The translations under genes and the position numbers were made by a program. From the NCBI RefSeq assembly GCF_000685965.1, contig NZ_JMLE01000001.1, positions 1-64,000 on the forward strand: a DNA stretch of 64,000 bases. The letters run 5' to 3'. The notes beneath the pieces are model-generated. The model was not told the origin of the DNA, made no database searches, and worked only from the letters and a program-made list of their open reading frames with translations. Of this stretch, positions 1 to 7,512 are shown in pieces. The stretch comes from Arthrobacter sp. UNC362MFTsu5.1. Lineage in GTDB: Bacteria > Actinomycetota > Actinomycetes > Actinomycetales > Micrococcaceae. Position 1 is the first letter of the stretch; every line of letters starts with the position of its first letter.

Positions 1-500
1 CCTTCCATGAACGCGCGGGCGTACATGCCGGGGGAGGCGTGGCCCTGGAAGAAGACCTGGTCCCCGCCGCCGGGGTGGTCCTTGCCGCGGAAGAAGTGGT
101 TGAAGCCGACCTCGTACAGGGTCGCGGCACCGGCATAGGTGGAGATGTGCCCGCCCACCCCGATGTTCGGCCGCTGGGACCGGTGCACCATCACCGCGGC
201 GTTCCAGCGCATGTAGGCCCGGTAGCGGCGTTCGTATTCCTCGTTCCCGGGGAACTCCGCTTCCTGGTCCACCGGGATGGTGTTCACATAGTCCGTGGTG
301 GTGACCATCGGAACCCCGACGCTCTGGGCGCCGGCACGCTGCAGGAGACTGCGCATGATGTACTGGGCACGCTCGGTGCCCTGTTCCCTGATCAGCGTAT
401 CCAGGGACTCAATCCATTCGGCGGTCTCTTCCGGATCACGATCAGGCAGCTGGTTAGTCAACCCGCTGAGGATATGGGAGGTATCTTCTCCTGCAGCCAC
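1..500 (-). CDS. aceE: Pyruvate dehydrogenase E1 component, homodimeric (N-terminal part)
   Basis: Only the first ~166 codons are in the window; the gene runs off the left edge. The product would be the thiamine-diphosphate E1 subunit of pyruvate dehydrogenase, which decarboxylates pyruvate and acetylates the E2 lipoyl domain. The reverse-strand translation carries stretches typical of homodimeric AceE: a [13 protein letters not shown] segment, then [17 protein letters not shown] and [13 protein letters not shown], followed by a [20 protein letters not shown] segment. I chose GTG at 500 because a purine-rich GAGAGG lies about 7 nt upstream; an in-frame ATG at 527 is the alternative. It is divergent from the DUF3052 gene, an arrangement also seen in mycobacteria. 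Confidence 0.93.
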   Translation of the reverse strand, partial: MAAGEDTSHILSGLTNQLPDRDPEETAEWIESLDTLIREQGTERAQYIMRSLLQRAGAQSVGVPMVTTTDYVNTIPVDQEAEFPGNEEYERRYRAYMRWNAAVMVHRSQRPNIGVGGHISTYAGAATLYEVGFNHFFRGKDHPGGGDQVFFQGHASPGMYARAFME

Positions 501-922
501 GTCCAACCTCTCTTTGCGCGCATGCATCGGCGCACTCAGGTCCGGCAGGGTAACTGCCTGGCGTGAACGCGACGTGTGCGACGTATCGGTTACAACAGCC
601 CGGTCATGTGCGCCGGGCAGGGTCCTATCACGTCTATGACCGCTTAAATCCAGGGCGATCGCCCCGCCGGCATAGACGTCATCAGCCACTCTAGCTGTGA
701 GAGCTATCCGATGCGTAGCCGCTGCCTGACGTCCTCGTCGTATTTGACGTCATACTGGTTTGTGACGGCAGCCGCCGGGCCGGACCCCCGCCAGACCCTT
801 GGTGTGACGCAGAATAAGTGGGATCGCGGGGGCAGTAGCTTGAAGAGCAGGCACAAAGGGTGTTGGCTTGTAGTAATGGAAATCACTAGATTTATGCAAA
901 TGACTAAGCATTGGAGGAACAC
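501..922. other. Intergenic region between aceE and the DUF3052 gene
   Basis: This 422-bp divergent region has no credible gene; short reading frames here lack coding character. It holds a perfect 12-bp palindrome GGGCGATCGCCC at 653-664 and three GACGTC cores at 675-680, 728-733 and 746-751. The last core lies in a full TGACGTCA palindrome (745-752). Such clustered palindromes could be operators for aceE or the peroxiredoxin operon, but no regulator can be assigned. The part nearest 850-910 is AT-richer than its surroundings and probably contains the promoter of the rightward operon. Confidence 0.5.
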
Positions 923-1342
923 GTGAGTGAGGCCGACGCCGCCACTTCGGTAAATGTGGCGGAAAAATTGGGTTTCAAAAACGGGGATCTGATTCAGGAG
1001 TTCGGTTACGACGACGACGTCGACTTCGACTTACGTGACGATATCGAGGACCTCACCGGGTCCGAACTCCTGGATGAAGACGACCATGACGTTGTAGACG
1101 CCGTCATTTTCTGGTGGCGGGACGGCGACGGGGACCTTGTTGACACGCTCATGGATTCCCTGACCACGTTGAGTGAGAACGGTGTGGTCTGGGTTCTGAC
1201 TCCGAAGTCGGGGCGGCAGGGCTACGTGTCCCCGGCGGAGATCCAGGAAGCAGCACCCACGGCAGGGCTTCACCTCACCACTTCGGCCGGTGTCTCCAAG
1301 GACTGGAGCGCCACGCGCCTGGTCACCAGGAAGAACAAGTGA
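923..1342 (+). CDS. DUF3052 family protein
   Basis: A 139-residue acidic protein of the actinobacterial DUF3052 family, whose biochemical role is unknown. The start is GTG at 923 because GGAGG lies 5 nt upstream; a TTG at 911 overlaps that site and is unlikely. The N-terminal half is rich in Asp and Glu (YDDDVDFDLRDDIEDL, then LLDEDDHDVVDAVIFWWRDGD). The C-terminal half ends in a basic VTRKNK. The stop codon overlaps the GTG of the next gene by 4 nt, so the protein is translationally coupled to the AhpE-like peroxiredoxin. The same pair, close to aceE, occurs in Mycobacterium tuberculosis (Rv2239c/Rv2238c), suggesting a conserved redox or central-metabolism link. Confidence 0.88.
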   Translation: MSEADAATSVNVAEKLGFKNGDLIQEFGYDDDVDFDLRDDIEDLTGSELLDEDDHDVVDAVIFWWRDGDGDLVDTLMDSLTTLSENGVVWVLTPKSGRQGYVSPAEIQEAAPTAGLHLTTSAGVSKDWSATRLVTRKNK

Positions 1343-1848
1343 CGCTTCAGCCACTGCAACAGGCAGAGAATTCCGCGACGGCCAGGGTTCCGGAGGTCGG
1401 CGAGCCGGCCCCGGACTTCGAGCTGGTCAATCAGTACGGCGAACCGGTCCGGCTGTCGGAGCTTCGGGGACGCAACATCGTCGTCGTTTTCTATCCGTTT
1501 GCCTTCTCGGGGATCTGTACCGGCGAGCTTTGCGAGATCCGGGACAACCTTTCGCTGTTCGCAGACGCGGACGCAACTGTCCTGGCCATCTCCGTGGACA
1601 GCAAGTTCACGGTGCGGGCCTATGCGGAAAAGGAAGGCTACGGATTTGATCTGCTGGCCGACTTCTGGCCGCACGGGGCAGTGGCATCGGACTACGGCGT
1701 CTTCGACCCGGGCAGCGGCATGGCACAGCGCGGAACTTTCATCATCGACGCGCACGGCATCATCCGGTACGTCGTGGTGAATCCTCGCGGCCAGGCCCGT
1801 GATCTGGCGGGATACCGCGCGGCCCTGGCGGAGCTCGGCAGGAACTGA
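1339..1848 (+). CDS. Thiol peroxidase of the AhpE/BCP peroxiredoxin family
   Basis: A 169-residue cytoplasmic peroxiredoxin that should reduce hydrogen peroxide, organic peroxides or peroxynitrite. It shows the thioredoxin-like peroxiredoxin core: PAPDFELVNQYGEPVRLSEL near residues 24-43, then VVVFYPFAFSGIC with the peroxidatic Cys at 60. The later DFWPHGAVASDYGVF and RGTFIIDAHGIIRY segments match AhpE. A second Cys at 65 (C-T-G-E-L-C) gives the CX4C spacing of atypical 2-Cys BCP enzymes; mycobacterial AhpE is a 1-Cys enzyme, so recycling may differ. The GTG start overlaps the preceding DUF3052 stop. Confidence 0.9.
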   Translation: MTLQPLQQAENSATARVPEVGEPAPDFELVNQYGEPVRLSELRGRNIVVVFYPFAFSGICTGELCEIRDNLSLFADADATVLAISVDSKFTVRAYAEKEGYGFDLLADFWPHGAVASDYGVFDPGSGMAQRGTFIIDAHGIIRYVVVNPRGQARDLAGYRAALAELGRN

Positions 1849-1852
1849 CGGA

Positions 1853-2773
1853 ATGAGGCAGCGGCACCCCGGACTTGGCATGACTGGATTCGCCAGCCTG
1901 CCGCCGGTGGGTGCTGCCGCTCCCGCCCCGGACGAACTTGGAGTCCTGGGGAAGATCAGGGACGCCATAGCCGGAAAACGCTTCGCGCTCCTCACGGGAG
2001 CCGGCCTCAGCACAGACTCGGGCATCCCGGACTATCGCGGGCCCGGAGCTGCCCCGAGGGCGCCCATGACCTATCAGGAGTTCATCGGCCACGCCGGTAA
2101 CCGCCAGCGGTATTGGGCCCGTAACCACATCGGCTGGTCGCACCTCCGGCGCGCTGATCCGAATGAGGGCCATGCGGCTGCGGCCCGGCTTGAGCAGCGG
2201 GGCCTTCTCACCGGCCTCATCACCCAAAACGTGGACCGGCTCCACGAAGATGCGGGCAGCGTCAATGTCGTTGACCTCCATGGGCGCTTCGACCGGGTGG
2301 CCTGTCTGTCCTGCGCCCGCCGCTACAGCAGGACCCTGCTGGCAGGAGTCCTGGAGGAGCTGAACCCCGGATTCCTGGAACGGGCCCTGGCGGACGGCGT
2401 GGTGGAGATTGCACCCGACGCCGATGCAACAGTAGAGGACTCGGCCCTGATCGGCAGTTTCGTCGTGGCTCACTGCCCGGCCTGCGGAGGCACCCTCAAA
2501 CCAGACTTTGTGTACTTTGGCGAAAATGTACCGAAAGACCGGGTGGAGCGCTCGTATGCCATGGTCGACGAGGCCGGCGCCCTGGTTGTTGCCGGATCCT
2601 CACTAACGGTCATGAGCGGCCTTCGATTCGTCCGGCACGCAGCAAAGCAGGAGAAGCCGGTGGTGATCATCAACCGGGGAGCCACGCGCGGCGACGACCT
2701 CGCCACCATAAAGCTGGAGGCGGGGGTCAGTGAATCATTGACGTGGCTGGCCGCCGAACTGCCGGACCTGTGA
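1853..2773 (+). CDS. NAD-dependent protein deacylase of the Sir2 (sirtuin) family
   Basis: A sirtuin of about 306 residues. It should remove acyl groups from lysines using NAD+, giving nicotinamide and O-acyl-ADP-ribose. Visible motifs are TGAGLSTDSGIPDYRG (48-63), TQNVD (124-128), the catalytic His in DLHG (about 143) and two zinc pairs, CLSC (151/154) and CPAC (208/211). GSS and the later INRG are typical of NAD binding. The overall layout resembles the SIRT4-like class. ATG 1853 follows the peroxiredoxin stop by 4 nt; ATG 1880 is an alternative. It probably belongs to the same operon as the DUF3052 and AhpE genes. Confidence 0.93.
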   Translation: MRQRHPGLGMTGFASLPPVGAAAPAPDELGVLGKIRDAIAGKRFALLTGAGLSTDSGIPDYRGPGAAPRAPMTYQEFIGHAGNRQRYWARNHIGWSHLRRADPNEGHAAAARLEQRGLLTGLITQNVDRLHEDAGSVNVVDLHGRFDRVACLSCARRYSRTLLAGVLEELNPGFLERALADGVVEIAPDADATVEDSALIGSFVVAHCPACGGTLKPDFVYFGENVPKDRVERSYAMVDEAGALVVAGSSLTVMSGLRFVRHAAKQEKPVVIINRGATRGDDLATIKLEAGVSESLTWLAAELPDL

Positions 2774-2883
2774 CGTGCGCCGCACTGCCCCCTGGCCGGG
2801 TTGCCCGATTGGCGTTCTCCGGGACTTGTCCGGTAGAGTTGTTGTTCGTTGGTTGAAGCGCTGAGGCGCGGAAGCCGCGGTTT

Positions 2884-2959
2884 GGGTCTTTAGCTCAGCT
2901 GGTAGAGCGCCACGTTTACACCGTGGATGTCATCGGTTCGATCCCGGTAGGACCCACCA
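2884..2959 (+). tRNA. tRNA-Val (anticodon TAC)
   Basis: A complete cloverleaf can be drawn. The acceptor arm GGGTCTT pairs with AGGACCC, the D arm is GCTC/GAGC, the anticodon stem CCACG/CGTGG encloses a loop with TAC, and the T arm contains GGTTCGATCC. The 3' CCA is encoded (2957-2959). A rho-independent hairpin follows directly. Confidence 0.97.
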
Positions 2960-2961
2960 GC

Positions 2962-3010
2962 AAAACCCCGTCGTTGCAGGCCGATCAGGCAGGCATCGGC
3001 GGGGTTTTTT
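2962..3010 (+). terminator. Rho-independent terminator after tRNA-Val
   Basis: AAAACCCCG (2962-2970) pairs with CGGGGTTTT (3000-3008), and the hairpin runs into a T-rich tract. Confidence 0.85.
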
Positions 3011-3074
3011 GTTGTCCGTGACACGTTCATTGGCGCCAGGGAAGAATGTCGGACCCCGTCCATAGTGTGGCGGC

Positions 3075-3365
3075 ATGGAACACGTCATGATGAGGCTGGC
3101 ACCGGACGGCCGGCCGCTTTCCGTTCTCCGCGGTGGCCGCGAATGGACCATTGGCGCGGAGCCGGTCCGTTGGTTTGAGCGCATCAGCTGGTGGGAGGCC
3201 GAGCGCAGGATGCCCAGGGGCCTGGGGCGAGTGGACATCGAGGTGTGGCGGGTCCAGGCCCGCCTTGGCCGGAACGAGAACTCGGCCCTGACCACCATGG
3301 AACTGATCCGCGACGGACTCGGTGGAGGCTGGCGGCTCCGGGAGGCCGTTGCCGACGCCGCGTGA
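3075..3365 (+). CDS. Small conserved hypothetical protein (DUF6504-like)
   Basis: A 96-residue basic protein. The pattern of a predicted short beta strand, then PVRWFERISWWEAERR and a DIEVWRVQAR segment, resembles actinobacterial DUF6504 proteins, which often lie near mutasome (ImuB/DnaE2) genes. No such genes are seen here, so the assignment is tentative and the function unknown. The ATG at 3075 has no ribosome binding site. TAGTGT (3063-3068) lies exactly 6 nt before it, fitting a leaderless mRNA. The gene stands alone between the tRNA-Val terminator and a large hairpin. Confidence 0.65.
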   Translation: MEHVMMRLAPDGRPLSVLRGGREWTIGAEPVRWFERISWWEAERRMPRGLGRVDIEVWRVQARLGRNENSALTTMELIRDGLGGGWRLREAVADAA

Positions 3366-3409
3366 TCCGCTGGACCGTTGATGGACAGCGGAATCCCGGG
3401 GAATTGGAA

Positions 3410-3454
3410 AAGCCTTCCACCGCGGCTATTGGGGGATGCCGCGGTGGAAGGCTT
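3410..3454. terminator. Long perfect hairpin, probable terminator
   Basis: A 17-bp arm at 3410-3426 (AAGCCTTCCACCGCGGC) pairs perfectly with 3438-3454 across an 11-nt loop. It lies 45 bp after the DUF6504-like gene. There is no long T tract on the plus strand, so termination is inferred from the strength of the stem alone. Confidence 0.55.
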
Positions 3455-3609
3455 GGAATGAATATACAGTGAATTTTTCGAAATGTGAAACATTTCCATG
3501 CCCCGGCCTCTCCTTCCAGGGTCGAAGGTCCCTCGGCGCCGGCGCCCGCCCCTCCCCGGCGATCCGCGCAGGGCGAGCAAATCGTGCCCGCAGACATTAT
3601 GATGGTTAC

Positions 3610-3627
3610 TGTTCAGCTGAATGAACA
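3610..3627. promoter_or_regulatory. Candidate IclR operator TGTTCA-N6-TGAACA
   Basis: A perfect 6-bp inverted repeat with a 6-nt spacer lies 50 bp before the IclR gene, a position suited to autoregulation. The half-site TGTTCA recurs before the adjacent transporter (within CTGTTCAATAT, about 4559-4569) and, inverted, at about 10843-10853. Confidence 0.5.
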
Positions 3628-3677
3628 GCTGTGAATGAACGGCGCACTTACGGACGCGCTTTAACTGAAGGAGAATC

Positions 3678-4475
3678 ATGGCCGATTCCCGGGCTCCCCG
3701 CACTTCCGACGGACTGGGGAGTGCGTCCCCTGCGCCGGCCGTGACGCGTGCCGCCGCCGTACTGGAGGCCCTGGCCGCCTCCGCGACGGGTCGGCTAACG
3801 CTGAGTGATCTCTCCCGGGAACTCGGAATCCCCAAGTCATCAACATCGAACCTCCTGCTTGCCCTTGAGGAAGCGCGCCTTATCAACCGGCAGGGGGCCG
3901 ACTTTACGCTCGGGCGCAAACTCGTAGAACTGGGCGCTGCCTACCTGAGCAGGCTTGATGAGGTGCAGGAGTTCTACCGCTTCTGTGAGCAGGCACCCAC
4001 CCTGTCCGGCGAGACTGTCCGCATCGCCATGCTGGACGGGACCAACGTCATCTACCTGGCCCGTTACGAAGGGCATCCCGCGGTCCGGCTGACCTCGAAT
4101 ATCGGTGACAAGATGCCGGTGTCGTTGTGCGCTGTGGGTAAGGCGCTCATTGCAAGGCTGCATGATCACGACATCGACGAAATGTTCCCCGACGACCAGG
4201 AACTTCCCGTACTCACCCCGAAGTCGCTCCGGACGGGTGCTGAATTCAAGAAGCAGCTGCCCCTCATCCGGGAGCGCGGATATGCCTTCGAGGACGAGGA
4301 GTCCACCACGGGAGTCGTCTGCCTGGCTGTGTCGGTTCCCACCAGGGGTGCGCACGGGCCCAGCCTGGGGCTGTCCGTCACCGCCCTAAAGGCCACCTAC
4401 TCCGAGGAGCAGGGCGCCATGATGGTCAAGGAACTGCAGGAGCTGGCCCGGTCGCTGGGCAATCCCATGGGGTAA
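3678..4475 (+). CDS. IclR family transcriptional regulator
   Basis: A 265-residue regulator. The N-terminal winged helix-turn-helix (about 22-75) includes RAAAVLEALAAS, LSDLSRELGIPKSSTSNLLLAL and the wing FTLGRKLVELG. The C-terminal IclR effector domain shows TVRIAMLDGTNVIYLAR, the PVSLCAVGKALIA motif and the FEDEESTTGVVCLAVSV strand typical of the ligand pocket. The ligand cannot be read from sequence. The start is ATG 3678 with AAGGAG about 6 nt upstream. It lies immediately upstream of, and co-oriented with, an MHS-type transporter, so it probably controls that uptake system. Confidence 0.93.
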   Translation: MADSRAPRTSDGLGSASPAPAVTRAAAVLEALAASATGRLTLSDLSRELGIPKSSTSNLLLALEEARLINRQGADFTLGRKLVELGAAYLSRLDEVQEFYRFCEQAPTLSGETVRIAMLDGTNVIYLARYEGHPAVRLTSNIGDKMPVSLCAVGKALIARLHDHDIDEMFPDDQELPVLTPKSLRTGAEFKKQLPLIRERGYAFEDEESTTGVVCLAVSVPTRGAHGPSLGLSVTALKATYSEEQGAMMVKELQELARSLGNPMG

Positions 4476-4645
4476 GAAGGGGAGGCTGAGGGCCGGCCCA
4501 GATTCCGCCGGAAAATAAATCAGCTTTCATCATTGGCGAACCGTTCAGGGTGCTGTACGCTGTTCAATATAGTGATCGACACCACCGGTGTCGTCGCTAT
4601 CCCACCAGACCAACGGGGGTCTGGAGTGTTCTTAAGGGAGTGCTT

Positions 4646-5995
4646 GTGACAACTCGTACTGAATCACCACTGGCCGATGCGGACGACGCCGTCGTCGAAC
4701 CGGAACAACTGCGGAGGGCAACTCTTGCCAGCTCCGTGGGCTCCGCTCTGGAGTACTACGATTTCTACATTTACGGCCTCGCATCGGCTTTGATCTTCGG
4801 ACCGCTTTTCTTCAAGCCCCTTGGTGAAGACGGCGCGCTGATCGCGTCCTTCGCCACCTACGGCGTGGGGTTTGCGGCCCGACCGTTCGGCGGGGTCATC
4901 TTCGGCTACATCGGCGACAGGTTCGGCCGGAAGATGGTCCTTATCCTCACGATCGGCCTGATGGGAACCGCAAGCTTCGCCATCGGCCTGCTTCCCACGT
5001 TCGAGCAGGCGGGCATGCTGGGTGCGGTCCTTCTCGTGACGCTGCGCATTCTCCAGGGCCTCGGCGCCGGGGCTGAACAGGCCGGCGCCACCACGCTGAT
5101 ATCCGAAGTCGCGCCGCGCCGCCGTCGTGGATTCTTTGCTTCCCTGCCGTTCGTCGGCATCCAGCTCGGCACCCTCCTCGGCGCCGGAACCTTTGCGTTG
5201 ATTGCCATGGCTGACAAGGCAGTGCTCGAAGGCTGGCTGTGGCGAGTGCCCTTCCTGGCTAGCATCTTCCTGATTGCAGTAGCCATCTTCATCCGGCTCC
5301 GGCTCAAGGAAACTCCGGTGTTCCAGGAGCTCGAAAAGCACAAGAACGTGGTCAAGAACCCCATCGGCCAGCTGTGGAAGCACTCCAAGAAGAACGTCCT
5401 GGTGGGCATCGGCCTGCGCATGGGCGAGAACGGCAACTCGTCGATCTACTCAGCTCTCCTGATCGCCTTCCTGGCAGCCAAGGACGGGGTGTTCCCGGGC
5501 GACAAGTTCATCGGGCCTGTGGGCCTGCTCATTGCCGCCGGCTTCGCCGCCGTCATGGTGGTCACCTTCGGGGCGCTTTCGGACCGTTTCGGCCGGGTGC
5601 CGGTCTACCGCTACGGCGCACTCTTCCAGGCCGTCATCGCACTCCCGGCGTTCTACCTTGTGACGCTGGGCAACGTGACCCTTGTCTGGGTGGTCATGGT
5701 GGTGGGTATCGCCATCGGCGTCCAGTCCATGCTCGGACCGCAGTGCCCGCTCCTGCCGGAACTGTTCGGTTCCCAGTACCGCTTCACCGGCGTTGCCATG
5801 AGCCGCGAACTCTCCGCTGTCTTGGCCGGCGGCCTCGTTCCCCTCGTCGGCGCGTCGCTGCTGGCGGCCACGGATCACTCCTGGCTGGTGCTTGCCATCT
5901 ACTCGCTGGTGCTGGCGCTCATTTCGTTCGCCACCACGTTCTTCACTCCGGAGACCGTGGGCCGCGACCTCGTCCTGACCGAGGACGCGAGCTAG
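4646..5995 (+). CDS. MFS transporter, metabolite:H+ symporter (MHS) family
   Basis: A 449-residue inner-membrane symporter with 12 predicted transmembrane helices. The N-terminus has the MHS signature: ASSVGSALEYYDFYIYG in helix 1, GVGFAARPFGGVIFGYIGDRFGRK spanning helices 2-3, and TLIGLLPT-like loops. A second GALSDRFGR loop after helix 8 marks the internal repeat. MHS proteins carry organic acids such as ketoglutarate, shikimate, citrate or aromatic acids; the substrate here is unknown. The start is GTG 4646 with AAGGGAG 5 nt upstream, not the upstream in-frame codons. The IclR gene directly upstream is its likely regulator. Confidence 0.92.
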   Translation: MTTRTESPLADADDAVVEPEQLRRATLASSVGSALEYYDFYIYGLASALIFGPLFFKPLGEDGALIASFATYGVGFAARPFGGVIFGYIGDRFGRKMVLILTIGLMGTASFAIGLLPTFEQAGMLGAVLLVTLRILQGLGAGAEQAGATTLISEVAPRRRRGFFASLPFVGIQLGTLLGAGTFALIAMADKAVLEGWLWRVPFLASIFLIAVAIFIRLRLKETPVFQELEKHKNVVKNPIGQLWKHSKKNVLVGIGLRMGENGNSSIYSALLIAFLAAKDGVFPGDKFIGPVGLLIAAGFAAVMVVTFGALSDRFGRVPVYRYGALFQAVIALPAFYLVTLGNVTLVWVVMVVGIAIGVQSMLGPQCPLLPELFGSQYRFTGVAMSRELSAVLAGGLVPLVGASLLAATDHSWLVLAIYSLVLALISFATTFFTPETVGRDLVLTEDAS

Positions 5996-6088
5996 AACCA
6001 CCCGCACCGCCGCAACTGCACTCCGGAACAAAGGCTGTGGCTCCCTCCGCGCGGAGGAAGCCGCAGCCTTTGCCGTGCCCGCCTGTCG

Positions 6089-7501
6089 CTAAGCTTTGTT
6101 GCGCTCCAGTGCCTGTCCGATGATCCGAGCCCCTTCGGGGAACGCCCCCGGGTTGGACCCGGAGTAATTGAGGCGGATGAACGCGCCGGCGGGTTCGGCC
6201 GGGAACCACTCCCGCCCGGCGGCGATGATGACCCCGGCGCTTTCGCAGTCGCGGGTCAGCCGTTCGAGGTCCGTTCCGTCGGGCAGCCGCGCCCAGAGGT
6301 TCAGGCCTCCCTTGGGAACCTGCTCGATGTGTGCCTGCGGGGCGTGCTCTCGCATGCTGGTGACCAGGAGGTCGCGGCGCGACTGGAGCTGGTGCCGGAG
6401 GCTCCGCAGGTGCGTCTGCCACCCGGGCTGGGTCACGACGTCGAGCGCTGCCGCCTGCAGCAGGCCGCTGACATACATCGACTCGGCCGCCCGGTCTGCG
6501 AGAATCCGTTCACGCGCCGGGCCGCGGGCGATAACGGCTGCGATGCGGATGGCCGGGGATACGCTCTTGGTCAGCGAGCGGAGGTACACCACGTGGCCGG
6601 AGTCGTCGCGGGAGGCGACAGGCACCGGACTGGTGGTGATGCCGAAGTCGTGCGCCCAGTCGTCCTCCACCAGGAACGCACCCTTCGCGCGCACCACCTC
6701 CAAAACCTCGTCACCCCGCCCGGCCGCCCACTGCGCACCGGTGGGGTTTGCGTAGTTCGGCTGGGCATAGAACAGGCGCGCGCCTGTTTCGTCAAAGGCC
6801 CGGGCCAGTTCCGCCGGGTCCGGACCGTCCGGTCCGCTGGGCACCGGAACAACGCGGACGCCGGCCTGCGCCGCCGCCAGAATGGCGCCCCAGTAGGTTG
6901 GTGATTCCATCAGCAGCGGCTGTCCGCGGCCGGCCAGCGCGCTGAAAATGGAACTGAGCCCGCTCTGGCTTCCCGGCAGTACGACGACGTCGCTCGGGTT
7001 CGGCGGCGTGGTTCCGGCCGGGGTCGAGGCGCCGACTTCGTGTGCGAACCACGATTGCAGTTCCGGCAGGCCCGCTGCCGGGGGACGGGACAAAGCTGCG
7101 TCGCTCCGGGCCGCGCGGGCGAGTGCCGCCCGGACAAGGCGCTCAGGCAGGAGTTCCCGGTCCGGGTAGCCGGAGTGGAAAGCTATGGCGCTGTTGGCGA
7201 CGTCGCGCATGGTGCTGGAGGCCAAGGGCAGCGGTACCAGCGGTGACCGCAGGGCCGCCGTCTGCCACCCATAGTCCGAGGGCCGCGCAGTCCGGACGGC
7301 CCGGACAAACGTTCCGACGCCGGGCCGGCTCTCGATCAGCCCCAGCGCAGTGAGGGTCTGGAGCGCCTTTTGCACGGTCACCGGACTGGCATGGTACTCG
7401 GCGACCAGCGACCTTGTGGACGGCAGTTTCGATCCTGGCGCGGCCTTGGCGACCCACTCCCGCAGTCGCGTCGCAATTCGGGAGCTGCTATCGTTGTTCA
7501 T
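6089..7501 (-). CDS. MocR-type GntR regulator with aminotransferase-like domain
   Basis: A 470-residue PLP-dependent regulator. Residues about 1-70 form a GntR winged helix (SKLPSTRSLVAEYHASPVTVQKAL, then GLIESRPGVGTFV). The rest is a fold-type I aminotransferase domain with YPDRELLP, LPGSQSGLSSIFSALAG, the YAQPNYANPTG segment, LVEDDWAHDF and the PLP lysine in LRSLTKSVSP. MocR proteins usually control neighbouring transport or amino-acid genes in response to PLP or an adduct. The ATG at 7501 overlaps the ATG of the divergent EamA gene, and TATTGT lies 5 nt before it with no ribosome binding site, so it is probably leaderless. It likely regulates the EamA exporter and itself. Confidence 0.93.
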   Translation of the reverse strand: MNNDSSSRIATRLREWVAKAAPGSKLPSTRSLVAEYHASPVTVQKALQTLTALGLIESRPGVGTFVRAVRTARPSDYGWQTAALRSPLVPLPLASSTMRDVANSAIAFHSGYPDRELLPERLVRAALARAARSDAALSRPPAAGLPELQSWFAHEVGASTPAGTTPPNPSDVVVLPGSQSGLSSIFSALAGRGQPLLMESPTYWGAILAAAQAGVRVVPVPSGPDGPDPAELARAFDETGARLFYAQPNYANPTGAQWAAGRGDEVLEVVRAKGAFLVEDDWAHDFGITTSPVPVASRDDSGHVVYLRSLTKSVSPAIRIAAVIARGPARERILADRAAESMYVSGLLQAAALDVVTQPGWQTHLRSLRHQLQSRRDLLVTSMREHAPQAHIEQVPKGGLNLWARLPDGTDLERLTRDCESAGVIIAAGREWFPAEPAGAFIRLNYSGSNPGAFPEGARIIGQALERNKA

Positions 7502-7512
7502 GGAAGACAATA
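7489..7512. promoter_or_regulatory. Back-to-back leaderless promoters of the MocR and EamA genes
   Basis: The plus-strand TATCGT (7489-7494) ends 5 nt before ATG 7500. The minus-strand TATTGT (7512-7507) ends 5 nt before ATG 7501. Both start codons share the CATG at 7499-7502. A 10-bp palindrome GTAGCGCTAC at 7513-7522 lies just upstream of the minus-strand hexamer and could be the MocR operator. Confidence 0.6.

Larger units (their letters stand above)
3366..3677. other. Intergenic region upstream of the IclR regulator
   Basis: This 312-bp stretch has no gene. It contains a 17-bp perfect hairpin (3410-3454), an inverted repeat GAAATG-N5-CATTTC (3480-3496) in an AT-rich patch, and the operator-like palindrome TGTTCA-N6-TGAACA (3610-3627) near the IclR start. 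Confidence 0.6.

Noticed and set aside
1-500. aceE as a pseudogene
   Set aside because: It is only cut by the window edge; the frame is open and the motifs are intact.
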